DNA of 64,000 nt from NCBI GenBank assembly GCA_902792795.1, contig CADBBB010000005.1:123578-187577 (forward strand), in the 5' to 3' direction. Made by a program: the position numbers and the translations under genes. Positions 33,245-42,474 of the stretch are shown here, piece after piece (the first letter of the stretch is position 1; every line of letters starts with the position of its first letter). The notes beneath the pieces are model-generated. The model was not told where the DNA came from. It did no database searches and was given only the letters and a program-made list of their open reading frames with translations. The stretch is from an uncultured Spirochaetaceae bacterium (GTDB lineage Bacteria > Spirochaetota > Spirochaetia > Treponematales > Treponemataceae).

Positions 33245-34567
33245 ATGGCGTTGATTTTTTCGCGGGCCAAAAAAGAATTTTTGTCGGCCATTGTCTTAGC
33301 TTTGTTGTCATCTTCTCTCTTTTCGTTTGACACAAAATTTTCAGGCGCGGTGACTGGGGAAATGGGAATGCCGTTTCCGTACGCTTTGGGCGCGGGGGAT
33401 TTTTCAACCGCCTGCCTAAAATTCGACGCCAACCTTTACCTTTACGCCACCGACGCCATGACATTTTACGCAAGCGGATCCGTTTTGGCGGACGCCTTGG
33501 CCTACAAAAAAGATTTGCTTGACCTTGTCGCATACGACGAAGCGTTTGGAATCGCGCTAAACGAAGCGTGGTTCGACTACAGTTCGGATTATTGGGCGGT
33601 TAGAATCGGACGGCAAATAAACGCCTGGGGAACGGCGGACGGCATCTCCGTAACCGACATTCTTTGCCCAAAAGATTTCACCAGCATAGACTCAATGCTT
33701 TCCGCCAACAACCGCATAGGAATAGACGCGGCGCGAATTTCCGCCAAGTTCGACCAATACGCCATTGACTTTTACTGGATTCCCTTTGTCAAAACAAACG
33801 CGCTCCCGACTTCTAAATACCATCCGATTACAAACGATTTTGCGACCGACAATGACTTGGCCCTGCGGCTTGCCAAGTCAAGAAAGGTCGACATTTCGGC
33901 TGAAAACTTTGAGTACGCGCTCAAGGCCAGCGCCTATTGGAAATATGCGGACGTTTCCCTTTACGCGTTTTACGGTTGGGACAGGTTCCCGTCGGAATTC
34001 AACCTTTACACAAAAGAAGATGGTAAAGCGGTTTACTTTGAAGGAATCCATAAAAGAATTTTAATGTTCGGCGCGGACGCTTCGATTCCCATCGGAGATT
34101 TGATGCTTCGTTTGGAATGCGCGCTCTTTCCGTACAACGCCATAACCGCGCCATTCACTCCCATCGACGAAATTCTCAGCGCGGACGTCATCCCATCCGA
34201 TCGAAACAACAAAATGACTTTTCTTTCGGGCGTGGACTGGATGCCCGGCGGTTGGATTTTGTCGGCGCAATATTATGGCGACATAGTTTTTGGCGAAATG
34301 GCAAAAATCATAAGGGACAGATACATTCACTTGGCGACGTTGGCGGTTTCAAAAACATTTTTTGGAGACACGCTTTCGCTTTCATTGGCCAGCTTGCTTC
34401 AACTTGGGGAATGGAACAACGCCTTCATGTTTTTGGCCGCGTACAGCGTCACGGACTCTTTTACAGTATACTCAAAATTCACATTCCTGCACTACGTTCA
34501 AGAAGTGATTCTTGACGATTACAAAAATTGGGGCGCCGCCACAATCGGAGCGCGCTACGCCTTTTAG
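33245..34567 (+). CDS. DUF1302-like outer-membrane beta-barrel protein
   Basis: 440 residues from the ATG at 33245, where GGGAGAGAAA lies at the right distance; an ATG at 33230 is the alternative. Signal peptide in KEFLSAIVLALLSSSLFSFD. The mature protein alternates short amphipathic strands with aromatic ends and finishes with Phe (GARYAF), as outer-membrane barrels do. The stretch WAVRIGRQINAWGTADGISV with TDILCPKD is characteristic of DUF1302-type proteins. As third gene of the MMPL/LolA-like operon it is the probable outer-membrane end of that pathway. Confidence 0.86.
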   Translation: MALIFSRAKKEFLSAIVLALLSSSLFSFDTKFSGAVTGEMGMPFPYALGAGDFSTACLKFDANLYLYATDAMTFYASGSVLADALAYKKDLLDLVAYDEAFGIALNEAWFDYSSDYWAVRIGRQINAWGTADGISVTDILCPKDFTSIDSMLSANNRIGIDAARISAKFDQYAIDFYWIPFVKTNALPTSKYHPITNDFATDNDLALRLAKSRKVDISAENFEYALKASAYWKYADVSLYAFYGWDRFPSEFNLYTKEDGKAVYFEGIHKRILMFGADASIPIGDLMLRLECALFPYNAITAPFTPIDEILSADVIPSDRNNKMTFLSGVDWMPGGWILSAQYYGDIVFGEMAKIIRDRYIHLATLAVSKTFFGDTLSLSLASLLQLGEWNNAFMFLAAYSVTDSFTVYSKFTFLHYVQEVILDDYKNWGAATIGARYAF

Positions 34568-34577
34568 CGCTGCGTTC

Positions 34578-34606
34578 TTGCAAGCGTCTTGATTTTTTGC
34601 TATAAT
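34578..34606 (+). promoter_or_regulatory. Promoter of the YchJ-like gene, leaderless geometry
   Basis: TTGCAA at 34578-34583, exactly 17 bp, TATAAT at 34601-34606, then CCGCCCT and the ATG at 34614. The seven-base gap puts the transcript start at the start codon. Confidence 0.68.
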
Positions 34607-34613
34607 CCGCCCT

Positions 34614-35114
<501 letters not shown>

Positions 35115-35115
35115 C

Positions 35116-35898
35116 TTGATTCTTTCCGGCTTTCACGCGGTGGAAGAGCGCGTCCGCTCGGCGGCCGAAAACCCGGCCTCCGCCGCAAAAATGAAAATTC
35201 TTTTCTCCAAGCCAGGCCCGCGCGTCAAAAAAATTTTGGAGCTTGCCAAAAGCGCCGGAATCCATTGCGAACAGAGCGACAACAAGACGCTTGACCAAAT
35301 GGCGGACGAACACCGCGGGATTGTTTTGGAAATCCAAGGGCAAGACACGGCCGCAAGCAACGTCGTTGACTTTGACGCTTGGCTGGAACGCTTCAAGACC
35401 GCTCGCGACGGCCAAGAAGGCCAAAAGCGGACGACTGTCGTAATCCTTGACTCGGTGACCGACCCGCACAATGTTGGCGCGGTCTTGAGAAGCGCCGACC
35501 AATTTGGCGCCGCGCTCGTCCTCCTGCCCGAAAGGCGCGGGGCCAACGACATAGCCCAAAACGAAGTCATAGCGCGGGCCAGCGCCGGCGCGGCCTCTTG
35601 GGTTCCAGTAAGCGTAGTGACAAACCTTGTCCGCGCGGCCCAGCAATTGAAGGACGCGGGTTTTTGGATTTACGGCGCCGATGCCGGCGGCGTTCAAGTC
35701 CAAGACGGAACGTTCGCGCAAAATTCAGTCCTTGTAATGGGCAGCGAAGGCAGCGGAATCGCGCGGCTCTTAAAAGAACAGTGCGACACAATCGTTTCCA
35801 TTCCCACATGCGGCCGCATAGACAGCCTAAACGTCTCAGTGGCGGCCGGCGTGTTGCTGTACGAGATTTACCGGCAATCACTTTTAAACAAACAATAA
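35116..35898 (+). CDS. rlmB: 23S rRNA (guanosine-2'-O-)-methyltransferase, SpoU/TrmH family
   Basis: 260 residues, TTG start directly after the YchJ-like gene. An N-terminal RNA-binding substrate domain (ILSGFHAVEERV, HRGIVLEIQG) precedes the SPOUT knot with its three motifs: ILDSVTDPHNVGAVLRSADQ with the catalytic Asn/Arg, VLVMGSEGSGIARL, and IPTCGRIDSLNVSVAAGVLL. It uses S-adenosylmethionine to 2'-O-methylate a 23S rRNA guanosine; among SPOUT members RlmB fits best on length and the FHAVEE start, but a closely related tRNA/rRNA target cannot be excluded. Confidence 0.9.
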   Translation: MILSGFHAVEERVRSAAENPASAAKMKILFSKPGPRVKKILELAKSAGIHCEQSDNKTLDQMADEHRGIVLEIQGQDTAASNVVDFDAWLERFKTARDGQEGQKRTTVVILDSVTDPHNVGAVLRSADQFGAALVLLPERRGANDIAQNEVIARASAGAASWVPVSVVTNLVRAAQQLKDAGFWIYGADAGGVQVQDGTFAQNSVLVMGSEGSGIARLLKEQCDTIVSIPTCGRIDSLNVSVAAGVLLYEIYRQSLLNKQ

Positions 35899-36054
35899 CA
35901 AAACGCTCCCGGTCACGATTGCGTCGTTGCGGCACCGCTTGCTAACGGCGCTACACACTGCTTGCGCTTGAAACTATTTTACTTCGCCGCTATCGCGGCG
36001 GCGCAAGCAGAGTGTTGCCGCAAGCCGCCTCGTTTCCTTGCGCGTTTTTTATTG
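35899..36054. repeat. Structured ~150-nt dispersed repeat, copy B
   Basis: Fills most of the gap between rlmB and the glycosidase-like gene. Begins AAAACGCTCCCGGTC, ends TTGCGCGTTTTTTATT. Nested stems: TTGCGGCA with TGCCGCAA, CTGCTTGCGC with GCGCAAGCAG, and GCCGC-TATC-GCGGC, with the shared block CTTGAAACTATTTTA between. The same stems in copies A and C have different bases but still pair. Confidence 0.78.
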
Positions 36055-36115
36055 CTTCTACCATAAAAAAGAAGTTTCCCTAAATAGTCGGGAGCAAAAC
36101 GCCGATGTTATAAAT

Positions 36116-38551
36116 ATGAAAAAGTTCGTTCTCTTTTTGTCGCTTGCGGCGGTTTTGGGCGCGGGAATTTTCGCGCAGGAAGATTATTTTGAGACAAAGC
36201 CCATTTATTCTTTGCCAAAAATAATCGAGCCGCAAAAGGCCGATCAAAATTTATTGGCAAAAAAAAATCCGCCAGCCGCGGAAATAAAGCCCGCGCCGGC
36301 CGGAGCCACGATAAAGCGCGTTCAAGTTGAGGAAACAAAGAACACCTTGCTGGCCACCGAAAGCGGCCTAAAAAAAATCGCTCCAAACGGAAAGCAAACA
36401 ACGCTTTGGAAGGAAGGCTCCGTCCAGCAAATTCTTCCCGTCGAAAATTCTTTTTATTTCATAACTTCAAAAGGAATTCTCTACACAAGCGACCTGCAAA
36501 ATTTTGAGCTTAGGAACAACGGACTTCCCACATACATAATCAAAAAATTCAACGCAAAGCGCGAGACCAGCCACGAAACCCACGCGCAAGACCTAAAGGA
36601 CTTGGCCTTCAATCCCCTAAATCCTTTGGAAATGGTCACCGCCACAAAGGAGCGGGTTTACCTAACGCGCGACGGCGGCCTTACATGGACCAACATAGGT
36701 TCGGCCAGCTTGCGCACAAACGGAATAAAGGCCGTGGCCGTCGCTTCGATGAAGGCGGGCGCGGAAGGCCAAACAGAAACCGTCGTCTTTATGGCGCACT
36801 CCATCCTAGGCTTTTGGCATTACAAGCCGGACGCGGCCAAGCCCGACTGGCTTGACTCCAACAAGGGCCTTGAATGCAGCGACCCCAACAATTCCAGCGA
36901 CGAAGTCTCCGACATATTGCCGGTTGTCGTAAAAGATGAAAGCGAAAACAAATACTGCGAAATTTTTTTGTCGCAAACCTTCATGCCGCGCATCTACCAC
37001 TATGACGCGGCCGCGCAAAAAAGCGTTTGCGTTTACAAGGGAACGGAACCGTGCGACACAATCGACTCCCTTTGGCAAAACGGAACGACGCTGTCTTTCA
37101 TCGCGCCCGGAAAAATCGGAAGCTTTGACATGACCACAAACGCCGCCTCGGACTTGAACTCCGCGCTTGACGGCTACATCGCGGAATTTTTAAAAAGCAA
37201 GGAATTGGTCAACGCCGCTTGGATTCCGGCGGAAAACGCGCGCGGACTTAACATTGGCGGCGGCGTGTTGCTCAACGAGCTTTGGCTTTTGGACAGCGGA
37301 AGAATTCTTTCGCCCTACGCAGCCAAAATTGACGGCCAAAAAAGCCTCTATGTTCCCGCCTACCAAGCGCATTTGCCCGGCGGCTTTGAAAAATTCAAGA
37401 AGCTCATTTTGGACAACAAACTCAATTCCCTCGTCATAGACATGAAGGACGACTACGGCCTCATGCGCTTTGACGCGCAGGATCCCCTTCTTACGCAAAA
37501 GGGAGTCGTGAGCAAATACGCGCTGGACTTGGACAAGTTCGTCAAAACCTTTAAGGAAGACAACATCTATCTAATCGCGCGCATCGTAGTGTTCAAGGAC
37601 AGAAACCTTTCCAACTACAACGGCGGCCAATACGCGGTTTGGGACAAAAAATACAAGCGCGCCTGGCAGGGCATCAGCGGAACTGAAACGCTCGAAGACG
37701 GAACGACGCAGACAAAGTATTACGACGAAGCCTGGGTAGACCCATTCTGCCCGGAAGTTTGGGAATACAACGTGGCCATCGCCAAGGAATTGATCGCGCG
37801 CGGCTTTGACGAAATTCAGTTTGACTACATACGATTCCCCACGGACGGCCAAAACCTTTACAACGCTTCCTACCGCTGGCAGACAGAAGGAATGGACAAG
37901 GAAGGCGCCTTGCGCAGCTTCCTTTCATACGCCCGCGAGAACATCGACGCGCCGATTGGCATAGACATCTACGGCGCCAACGGCTGGTACCGCAGCGGAA
38001 CGCGAACAGGCCAGGACGTTGAGACTTTGGCTCAATACGTTGACGTAATTTGCCCGATGTTCTACCCCAGCCACTTTGAGCACAAATTCATGAACTACTA
38101 CCCCAACGAGGAGCGGCCCTACCGCATTTACTACTACGGAACTTACCGCAACACGGTGATCGCCCGCGACCGCGTGGTGGTTCGCCCTTGGGTTCAGGCT
38201 TTCTTCTTGAACGTGCCTTATGACAGGCAGTTTTATGACAAGGAGTATGTCCTCAAGGAAGTCTTTGGCGTGCGCGACAGCGTGGACCGCGGCTACATGT
38301 TCTGGAACAATGTGGCCAACTACGTGAAGATTTCCCCCGACCCGGGCGACGCGGAATACACAGGCCCGTCTCCTGAAGCCAGCGCGAATTTCAGAAAGCC
38401 CGCGATAGGCCCAAAAGGCCCGCCGATTTCGTTCTACGCCTCGCAAAAACAGGCCAATCCGGCCGACGAAAATAATTTGAGCGCGTTAAATTCTGTCTTG
38501 CAAAATTCCAAAAGGTATGATAAAATGGATAAAGAGGAAGGTTCTTTATGA
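36116..38551 (+). CDS. Putative glycoside hydrolase (DUF4015 type) with Asp-box propeller-like region
   Basis: 811 residues. Signal peptide MKKFVLFLSLAAVLGAGIFA followed by QEDY. The N-terminal half has at least one Asp-box (VYLTRDGGLTWTNIG), suggesting a beta-propeller. The C-terminal half, from about residue 430, is a TIM-barrel glycosidase of the DUF4015 family: LVIDMKDDYGLMRFDAQ, IARIVVFKDRNLSNYN, WVDPFCPEVWEYNVAIAKEL, GFDEIQFDYIRFPTDGQN (likely catalytic acid) and VDVICPMFYPSHFE. It probably acts on a polysaccharide outside the cytoplasm. An in-frame ATG 78 bases upstream would bury the signal peptide and is rejected. The next gene overlaps by four bases. Confidence 0.86.
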   Translation: MKKFVLFLSLAAVLGAGIFAQEDYFETKPIYSLPKIIEPQKADQNLLAKKNPPAAEIKPAPAGATIKRVQVEETKNTLLATESGLKKIAPNGKQTTLWKEGSVQQILPVENSFYFITSKGILYTSDLQNFELRNNGLPTYIIKKFNAKRETSHETHAQDLKDLAFNPLNPLEMVTATKERVYLTRDGGLTWTNIGSASLRTNGIKAVAVASMKAGAEGQTETVVFMAHSILGFWHYKPDAAKPDWLDSNKGLECSDPNNSSDEVSDILPVVVKDESENKYCEIFLSQTFMPRIYHYDAAAQKSVCVYKGTEPCDTIDSLWQNGTTLSFIAPGKIGSFDMTTNAASDLNSALDGYIAEFLKSKELVNAAWIPAENARGLNIGGGVLLNELWLLDSGRILSPYAAKIDGQKSLYVPAYQAHLPGGFEKFKKLILDNKLNSLVIDMKDDYGLMRFDAQDPLLTQKGVVSKYALDLDKFVKTFKEDNIYLIARIVVFKDRNLSNYNGGQYAVWDKKYKRAWQGISGTETLEDGTTQTKYYDEAWVDPFCPEVWEYNVAIAKELIARGFDEIQFDYIRFPTDGQNLYNASYRWQTEGMDKEGALRSFLSYARENIDAPIGIDIYGANGWYRSGTRTGQDVETLAQYVDVICPMFYPSHFEHKFMNYYPNEERPYRIYYYGTYRNTVIARDRVVVRPWVQAFFLNVPYDRQFYDKEYVLKEVFGVRDSVDRGYMFWNNVANYVKISPDPGDAEYTGPSPEASANFRKPAIGPKGPPISFYASQKQANPADENNLSALNSVLQNSKRYDKMDKEEGSL

Positions 38552-39978
38552 AAACAAAAAGTTTTTTCATGGCGGCAATCTTTGCCGTGTCCGCGCTCTT
38601 TATTGGAACTGCGTTCGCCCAAGAAACAAATGAAAACGAAAAGATTTTGGAGCGGACAAAGGAGCTTTACAACAGCGGCAACTATGCCAAGGCGATTGAA
38701 TCGATCAACCAGGCCATAGACCTCAAGGAAAACCAAAAGGCTTTCCCCGAAAACGTCCGTCTTATGGCGGAAGCCGTTTATTACGACTACGTGGACTCAT
38801 TGCAAAAAGACATGAGTTCCAACGACGGCCGCGTCAACGCAAAGTCCTTTGACAAATACATCTTGCAGTTGGAATTGCACCCTCAGGCCGCCAGCCAAAG
38901 AATTTTCACTATAGTTGAATCTATCTTTGAAAGCGAGTTGGAAGCCCTTGCCGCCGAGCGCCAAAAGTACACAAACGGCAAGGCCGCAAAATGGGACAAA
39001 ATCAACAACAGAATTGAATTTCTCGAAAAAAAGCAGAACGAATTGTTCGACGTAGTTTCCGGCAGAATTCCGGCTGAAAAAATCAAGTTGGAATTGGCCG
39101 AGCTTGAAATGAAGAAGATGGACCGCGCCTTGAAAATCGCCGTTTTGTGCGTAGGCGTTTTGCTGGTCATCGTCGTAATCATCTTGATCGTAATCGTTTA
39201 CAAAAACTACAAGCGCCGCAAGCAGGCCCAGATGCACTTTGAAACCTCTATGGAAGTCATCTCTTCTATGGGCAAGGACATGCAGGAAAATCCCGATTTG
39301 GCAGCGGCTGCCGCGGAAGAGTCAAAGAAAACTTCTTTGGCCACAAAGGCTTTGCTCGGCAAGGCCGACGGCGAGCTTTCAAAGCAAATCATGGAATTTT
39401 TCTCCACGGTGGAACATCGCAAGATGTTGGCCGATTTGCAGAACAAGTGCTTCGCGCTCGGCGACAAAATCGACAAGTACACGTTCCGCCAAAGAACAAG
39501 CCGCAAGGTTTCGGAACTCGCGCTCAAGATTTGCAACGAAGCCAAGCTCAACCACGATGTGGCTTTGGTTTGCTACTGCGCCTCTATGGTTTACGACGCG
39601 GGCTTCCTCTCTGTTCCCAAGAGCATCTTGACAGCCAGCGAGCTTACAATGACCGAGCGCCAAAAGATTCGTGAGCACGTTCACGCCGCCGCGGACTACT
39701 TTGGCTTTGTTCCGGAACAGATTCGCCCAATCTTCTTGCAGGCCGCCGAGTTCCACCACGAAAACATGGACGGAAAAGGCTACCTTGCCGGTTTGACAGG
39801 CGCCAACATTCCGTTGATCGCCCGCGTGATTCGCGTTTGCGAAAGCTACATCTCTCTTACAAGCAAGCGCGCCTACCGCGAGATTATGGACAGCGACGCC
39901 GCCGTAAAAGAAATGAAGTCAAAGGCCGGCGTGTTCTACGATCCTAAAATCATCGACCTGTTGGAAAAAGTCATCTAA
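38548..39978 (+). CDS. Single-pass membrane protein with periplasmic TPR-like and degenerate HD-GYP domains
   Basis: 476 residues. Signal sequence ending TAFA, then a helical periplasmic part (LYNSGNYAKAIESINQAIDL is TPR-like), one transmembrane helix at about 193-215 (IAVLCVGVLLVIVVIILIVI), and a cytoplasmic HD-GYP-type domain. The metal motif is altered: YDAGFLSVP stands where HDIGKI is expected, and HHENMDGKGYL replaces HHExxDGxGYP. It may bind rather than hydrolyse cyclic di-GMP. The ATG overlaps the glycosidase stop (ATGA), so the two are co-translated; this gene may regulate or report on cell-wall processing by its partner. Confidence 0.82.
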   Translation: MKTKSFFMAAIFAVSALFIGTAFAQETNENEKILERTKELYNSGNYAKAIESINQAIDLKENQKAFPENVRLMAEAVYYDYVDSLQKDMSSNDGRVNAKSFDKYILQLELHPQAASQRIFTIVESIFESELEALAAERQKYTNGKAAKWDKINNRIEFLEKKQNELFDVVSGRIPAEKIKLELAELEMKKMDRALKIAVLCVGVLLVIVVIILIVIVYKNYKRRKQAQMHFETSMEVISSMGKDMQENPDLAAAAAEESKKTSLATKALLGKADGELSKQIMEFFSTVEHRKMLADLQNKCFALGDKIDKYTFRQRTSRKVSELALKICNEAKLNHDVALVCYCASMVYDAGFLSVPKSILTASELTMTERQKIREHVHAAADYFGFVPEQIRPIFLQAAEFHHENMDGKGYLAGLTGANIPLIARVIRVCESYISLTSKRAYREIMDSDAAVKEMKSKAGVFYDPKIIDLLEKVI

Positions 39979-39980
39979 CT

Positions 39981-41453
39981 TTGGACAACACAGGCTACAC
40001 GCCCGAAGAGCCGATTGCGGCGGTTGCCACAGCGCTGGCGCCGGCCGCTTTAGGAATTATTCGCGTTTCGGGCAAAAACTCAATCCAACTTTTATCAAAA
40101 ATTTTTTCTCGCCCCAAGGCTTTGAACGAGGCCGCCGGCAACACGATTGTTTACGGCTGGATAGTGGAGCCTAACGTGGAACGGTCGCAAGACCAAAAAG
40201 CCGCGCGGGTGGACGAAGTTTTGGTGTCGGTTTTCCGCGCGCCAAAATCTTTTACCGGCGAAGAAATGGCCGAAATATCTTGCCACGGCGGAACGGCGGT
40301 TGTTACAAAAATTTTCAACTTGCTTTTGCAAAACGGCTTTAGGCAGGCCGAGCGCGGTGAGTTCACCTTCCGCGCCTTTATAAACGGAAAGGCCGACCTT
40401 ACAAAAGCGGAAGCCGTTCGCGAAATAATAGAAAGCCGCACGGGAGCCTCAAGCCAAAAGGCGGCGGGCCGCTTGGCCGGAAACTTGAGCCAAGAAATCG
40501 AGCGCGTCCAAAAATCCTTGATTGACACGCTGGCCCAAATCGAAGTGGAAATCGAATACCCGGAAGACGAAGAGACAATCGCGGACGCATACGACCAAAC
40601 AAAATTGCTTGAAGCAATCGCCGCCCTTGAGCGCTTGGCCCATACATGGAAAAGCGAAAAGCTTTACCAAGAAGGCGCCCGCCTGGTTCTTTGCGGAAAA
40701 ACCAACGCCGGAAAGTCAAGCTTGTTCAACTGCCTGTTAAAGGAAGAGCGTGCGATCGTAAGCGACATCGAAGGCACGACCCGCGACTGGATAGAAAGCT
40801 GGATAAGCCTGGACGGAATTCCCGCGCGCCTTTTTGACACGGCGGGCTTGCGGCAGACCAGCGACGAAATTGAGGCGCGCGGCGTTGAAAGCGCCAAGGC
40901 CTTGAGCGACGAGGCGGACTTGATTCTTTACCTTGCCGACATAAGCGCGGACAAGGAAGACATTGACCTGGCTTTTTTGGCGGAACGAAAGGAGCCTGTG
41001 ATTTTTGTTTGGAACAAGTTGGATAAGTTGCCGCAAGACCAAAAGGCGGCGAACCAAGAGGACTCGCAAGACCAAAAGGCCGCGATTTCCGAAGCCAAAA
41101 AATTTTATGAGGCCGCCAGCAAAAAAATCCCCGCGCTTTCAGGGCAAGTTTTTGTCAGCGCCAAAAACGGCGGCGGCGTAAAGGATTTGGTCGTGATGGC
41201 CAAAGCTTTATTGCTTAAAGGCCAGGAAACGGAGCGAAGCCAAGCCGGTTTGGGAAGCGAGCGCCAAAAGCGTTTGGTCGAGCAAGCGCTTGAAAGCTTG
41301 CGCCACGCCGCCAGTTTGCAAAAAGGATATTCGCTTGACGCGGCCGTCCAAGACATTGAGGACGCGCTGGACTTTTTGGGCGAGCTTACAGGCCGCGTGA
41401 CCGCCGACGACATTTTGGACAGCGTCTTTAGCAACTTTTGCGTAGGAAAGTAG
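39981..41453 (+). CDS. mnmE: tRNA modification GTPase MnmE
   Basis: 490 residues, TTG start. MnmE with MnmG installs the carboxymethylaminomethyl group on U34 of certain tRNAs. The N-terminal formyl-THF-binding domain is present (IAAVATALAPAALGIIRVSG, FTGEEMAEISCHGGTAV), followed by the helical domain and the inserted G domain: P-loop GKTNAGKSSLFN, DIEGTTRD, DTAG, NKLD and SAK. It ends FCVGK, the conserved catalytic-Cys tail. Three short QDQKAA inserts, one near residue 70 and two between NKLD and the SAK motif, are encoded by nearly identical DNA and look like added repeats. It lies two bases after the HD-GYP-like gene. Confidence 0.96.
   Translation: MDNTGYTPEEPIAAVATALAPAALGIIRVSGKNSIQLLSKIFSRPKALNEAAGNTIVYGWIVEPNVERSQDQKAARVDEVLVSVFRAPKSFTGEEMAEISCHGGTAVVTKIFNLLLQNGFRQAERGEFTFRAFINGKADLTKAEAVREIIESRTGASSQKAAGRLAGNLSQEIERVQKSLIDTLAQIEVEIEYPEDEETIADAYDQTKLLEAIAALERLAHTWKSEKLYQEGARLVLCGKTNAGKSSLFNCLLKEERAIVSDIEGTTRDWIESWISLDGIPARLFDTAGLRQTSDEIEARGVESAKALSDEADLILYLADISADKEDIDLAFLAERKEPVIFVWNKLDKLPQDQKAANQEDSQDQKAAISEAKKFYEAASKKIPALSGQVFVSAKNGGGVKDLVVMAKALLLKGQETERSQAGLGSERQKRLVEQALESLRHAASLQKGYSLDAAVQDIEDALDFLGELTGRVTADDILDSVFSNFCVGK
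40183..40205 (+). repeat. In-frame GCAAGACCAAAA insert in mnmE, copy 1
   Basis: GGTCGCAAGACCAAAAAGCC, encoding SQDQKAA between VEPNVER and the conserved VDEVLVSVFRAPK strand. GGTC-GCAA-GACC is itself a small hairpin with a GNRA loop. An intergenic relative GAACGGTCGCAAGCCTTGAA occurs near 46783. Confidence 0.5.
41031..41085 (+). repeat. In-frame GCAAGACCAAAA inserts in mnmE, copies 2 and 3
   Basis: CGCAAGACCAAAAGGCGGCG at 41032-41051 and CGCAAGACCAAAAGGCCGCG at 41065-41084, 33 bases apart, both encoding QDQKAA in the loop after the NKLD motif of the G domain. They differ by one base from each other and by two or three from copy 1. Confidence 0.55.
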
Positions 41454-41481
41454 CCGCGTCTTTCAGGCGCCGCTGTTCCGC

Positions 41482-41511
41482 TTGCGCTTATGCCCCTGAA
41501 TGCGCTATAAT
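41482..41511 (+). promoter_or_regulatory. pyrB promoter
   Basis: TTGCGC at 41482-41487, 18-bp spacer, TATAAT at 41506-41511 preceded by TGCGC. The leader of about 18 bases carries TAAGGAGCC before the pyrB ATG. Confidence 0.58.
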
Positions 41512-41535
41512 CAAAAAAATTCTAAGGAGCCATTA

Positions 41536-42459
41536 ATGCTTAAAGGCCGTCACGTAATCCAACCTGATGATTTGTCGGTTGCGGAGATTGAGGAAATCTG
41601 CGCTCTGGCAGAGCAAATTATTGTTGATCCAAATTCTTTTAAAGATGTGTGCCGCGGGAAAATTCTTGCGGCGCTTTTTTTTGAGCCGAGCACCCGCACG
41701 CGCCTAAGCTTTGAGGCTGCGATGCTGCGCTTGGGCGGAGCGGTGGAAGGCTTTGCCGACGCGAGCTACACTTCCACCACAAAGGGCGAAATCCTTGCCG
41801 ACACGATTCGAGTTGTTTCAAGCTACGCGGACGTAATCGCGATGAGAAGCCCCAAGGAAGGCGCCGCGCTCTTGGCCTCAAAATATTCGGACTGCCCGAT
41901 AATCAACGCGGGCGACGGCGGACACTTCCACCCGACGCAAACCTTGACCGATCTTTTGACAATCCGAAGATTGCGCGGCGGCTTTGAAAACCAAACGGTC
42001 TGCTTTGTGGGCGACTTAAAGTTTGGCCGAACCGTTCACTCTTTGACGCAAGCGATGTGCCGCTATCCCGGAAACAAGTTCATCTTTGTAAGCCCAAAGG
42101 AGCTTGCCGTTCCCGAGTACATGATAGAAGACATCCTAAAGCCCGCGGGCGTTCAGTACGAATGCGCCGAGCGAATGGAAGACGTGATTGACCGCGCCGA
42201 CATCCTTTACATGACCCGCGTTCAAAAGGAGCGCTTCTTTAACGAGCAGGACTACATCCGCTTAAAGGACAGCTACATTTTGGACAAAGAAAAAATGAAG
42301 CTTGCAAAGAGCGACATGATCGTTTTGCACCCGCTTCCCCGCGTGAACGAAATTTCTTACGAGGTTGACGACGACCCCCGCGCCGCGTATTTTAAGCAAG
42401 TCAAGTTTGGAATGTACGCGCGCATGAGTCTTATCGCAAAACTTACAGGTTCCCTGTAA
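41536..42459 (+). CDS. pyrB: Aspartate carbamoyltransferase catalytic subunit
   Basis: 307 residues from the ATG at 41536 after TAAGGAGCCATTA. It condenses carbamoyl phosphate with aspartate, the committed step of pyrimidine synthesis. The carbamoyl-phosphate motif [20 protein letters not shown] is at about residue 50, the ATCase loop with YTSTTKGE at about 80, and [12 protein letters not shown] at about 133. [11 protein letters not shown] near residue 265 is the aspartate-domain motif. It is followed by pyrI, and the pyrB stop codon lies inside a 19-bp hairpin. Confidence 0.97.
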   Translation: MLKGRHVIQPDDLSVAEIEEICALAEQIIVDPNSFKDVCRGKILAALFFEPSTRTRLSFEAAMLRLGGAVEGFADASYTSTTKGEILADTIRVVSSYADVIAMRSPKEGAALLASKYSDCPIINAGDGGHFHPTQTLTDLLTIRRLRGGFENQTVCFVGDLKFGRTVHSLTQAMCRYPGNKFIFVSPKELAVPEYMIEDILKPAGVQYECAERMEDVIDRADILYMTRVQKERFFNEQDYIRLKDSYILDKEKMKLAKSDMIVLHPLPRVNEISYEVDDDPRAAYFKQVKFGMYARMSLIAKLTGSL

Positions 42460-42471
42460 GTTTTGCGATAA
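42431..42471 (+). terminator. 19-bp hairpin spanning the pyrB stop codon
   Basis: TTATCGCAAAACTTACAGG at 42431-42449 pairs perfectly with CCTGTAAGTTTTGCGATAA at 42453-42471 around a 3-base loop. The pyrB TAA is in the 3' arm. There is no T run after it, so it may slow ribosomes, protect mRNA or attenuate rather than terminate. Confidence 0.7.
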
Positions 42472-42474
42472 TTA

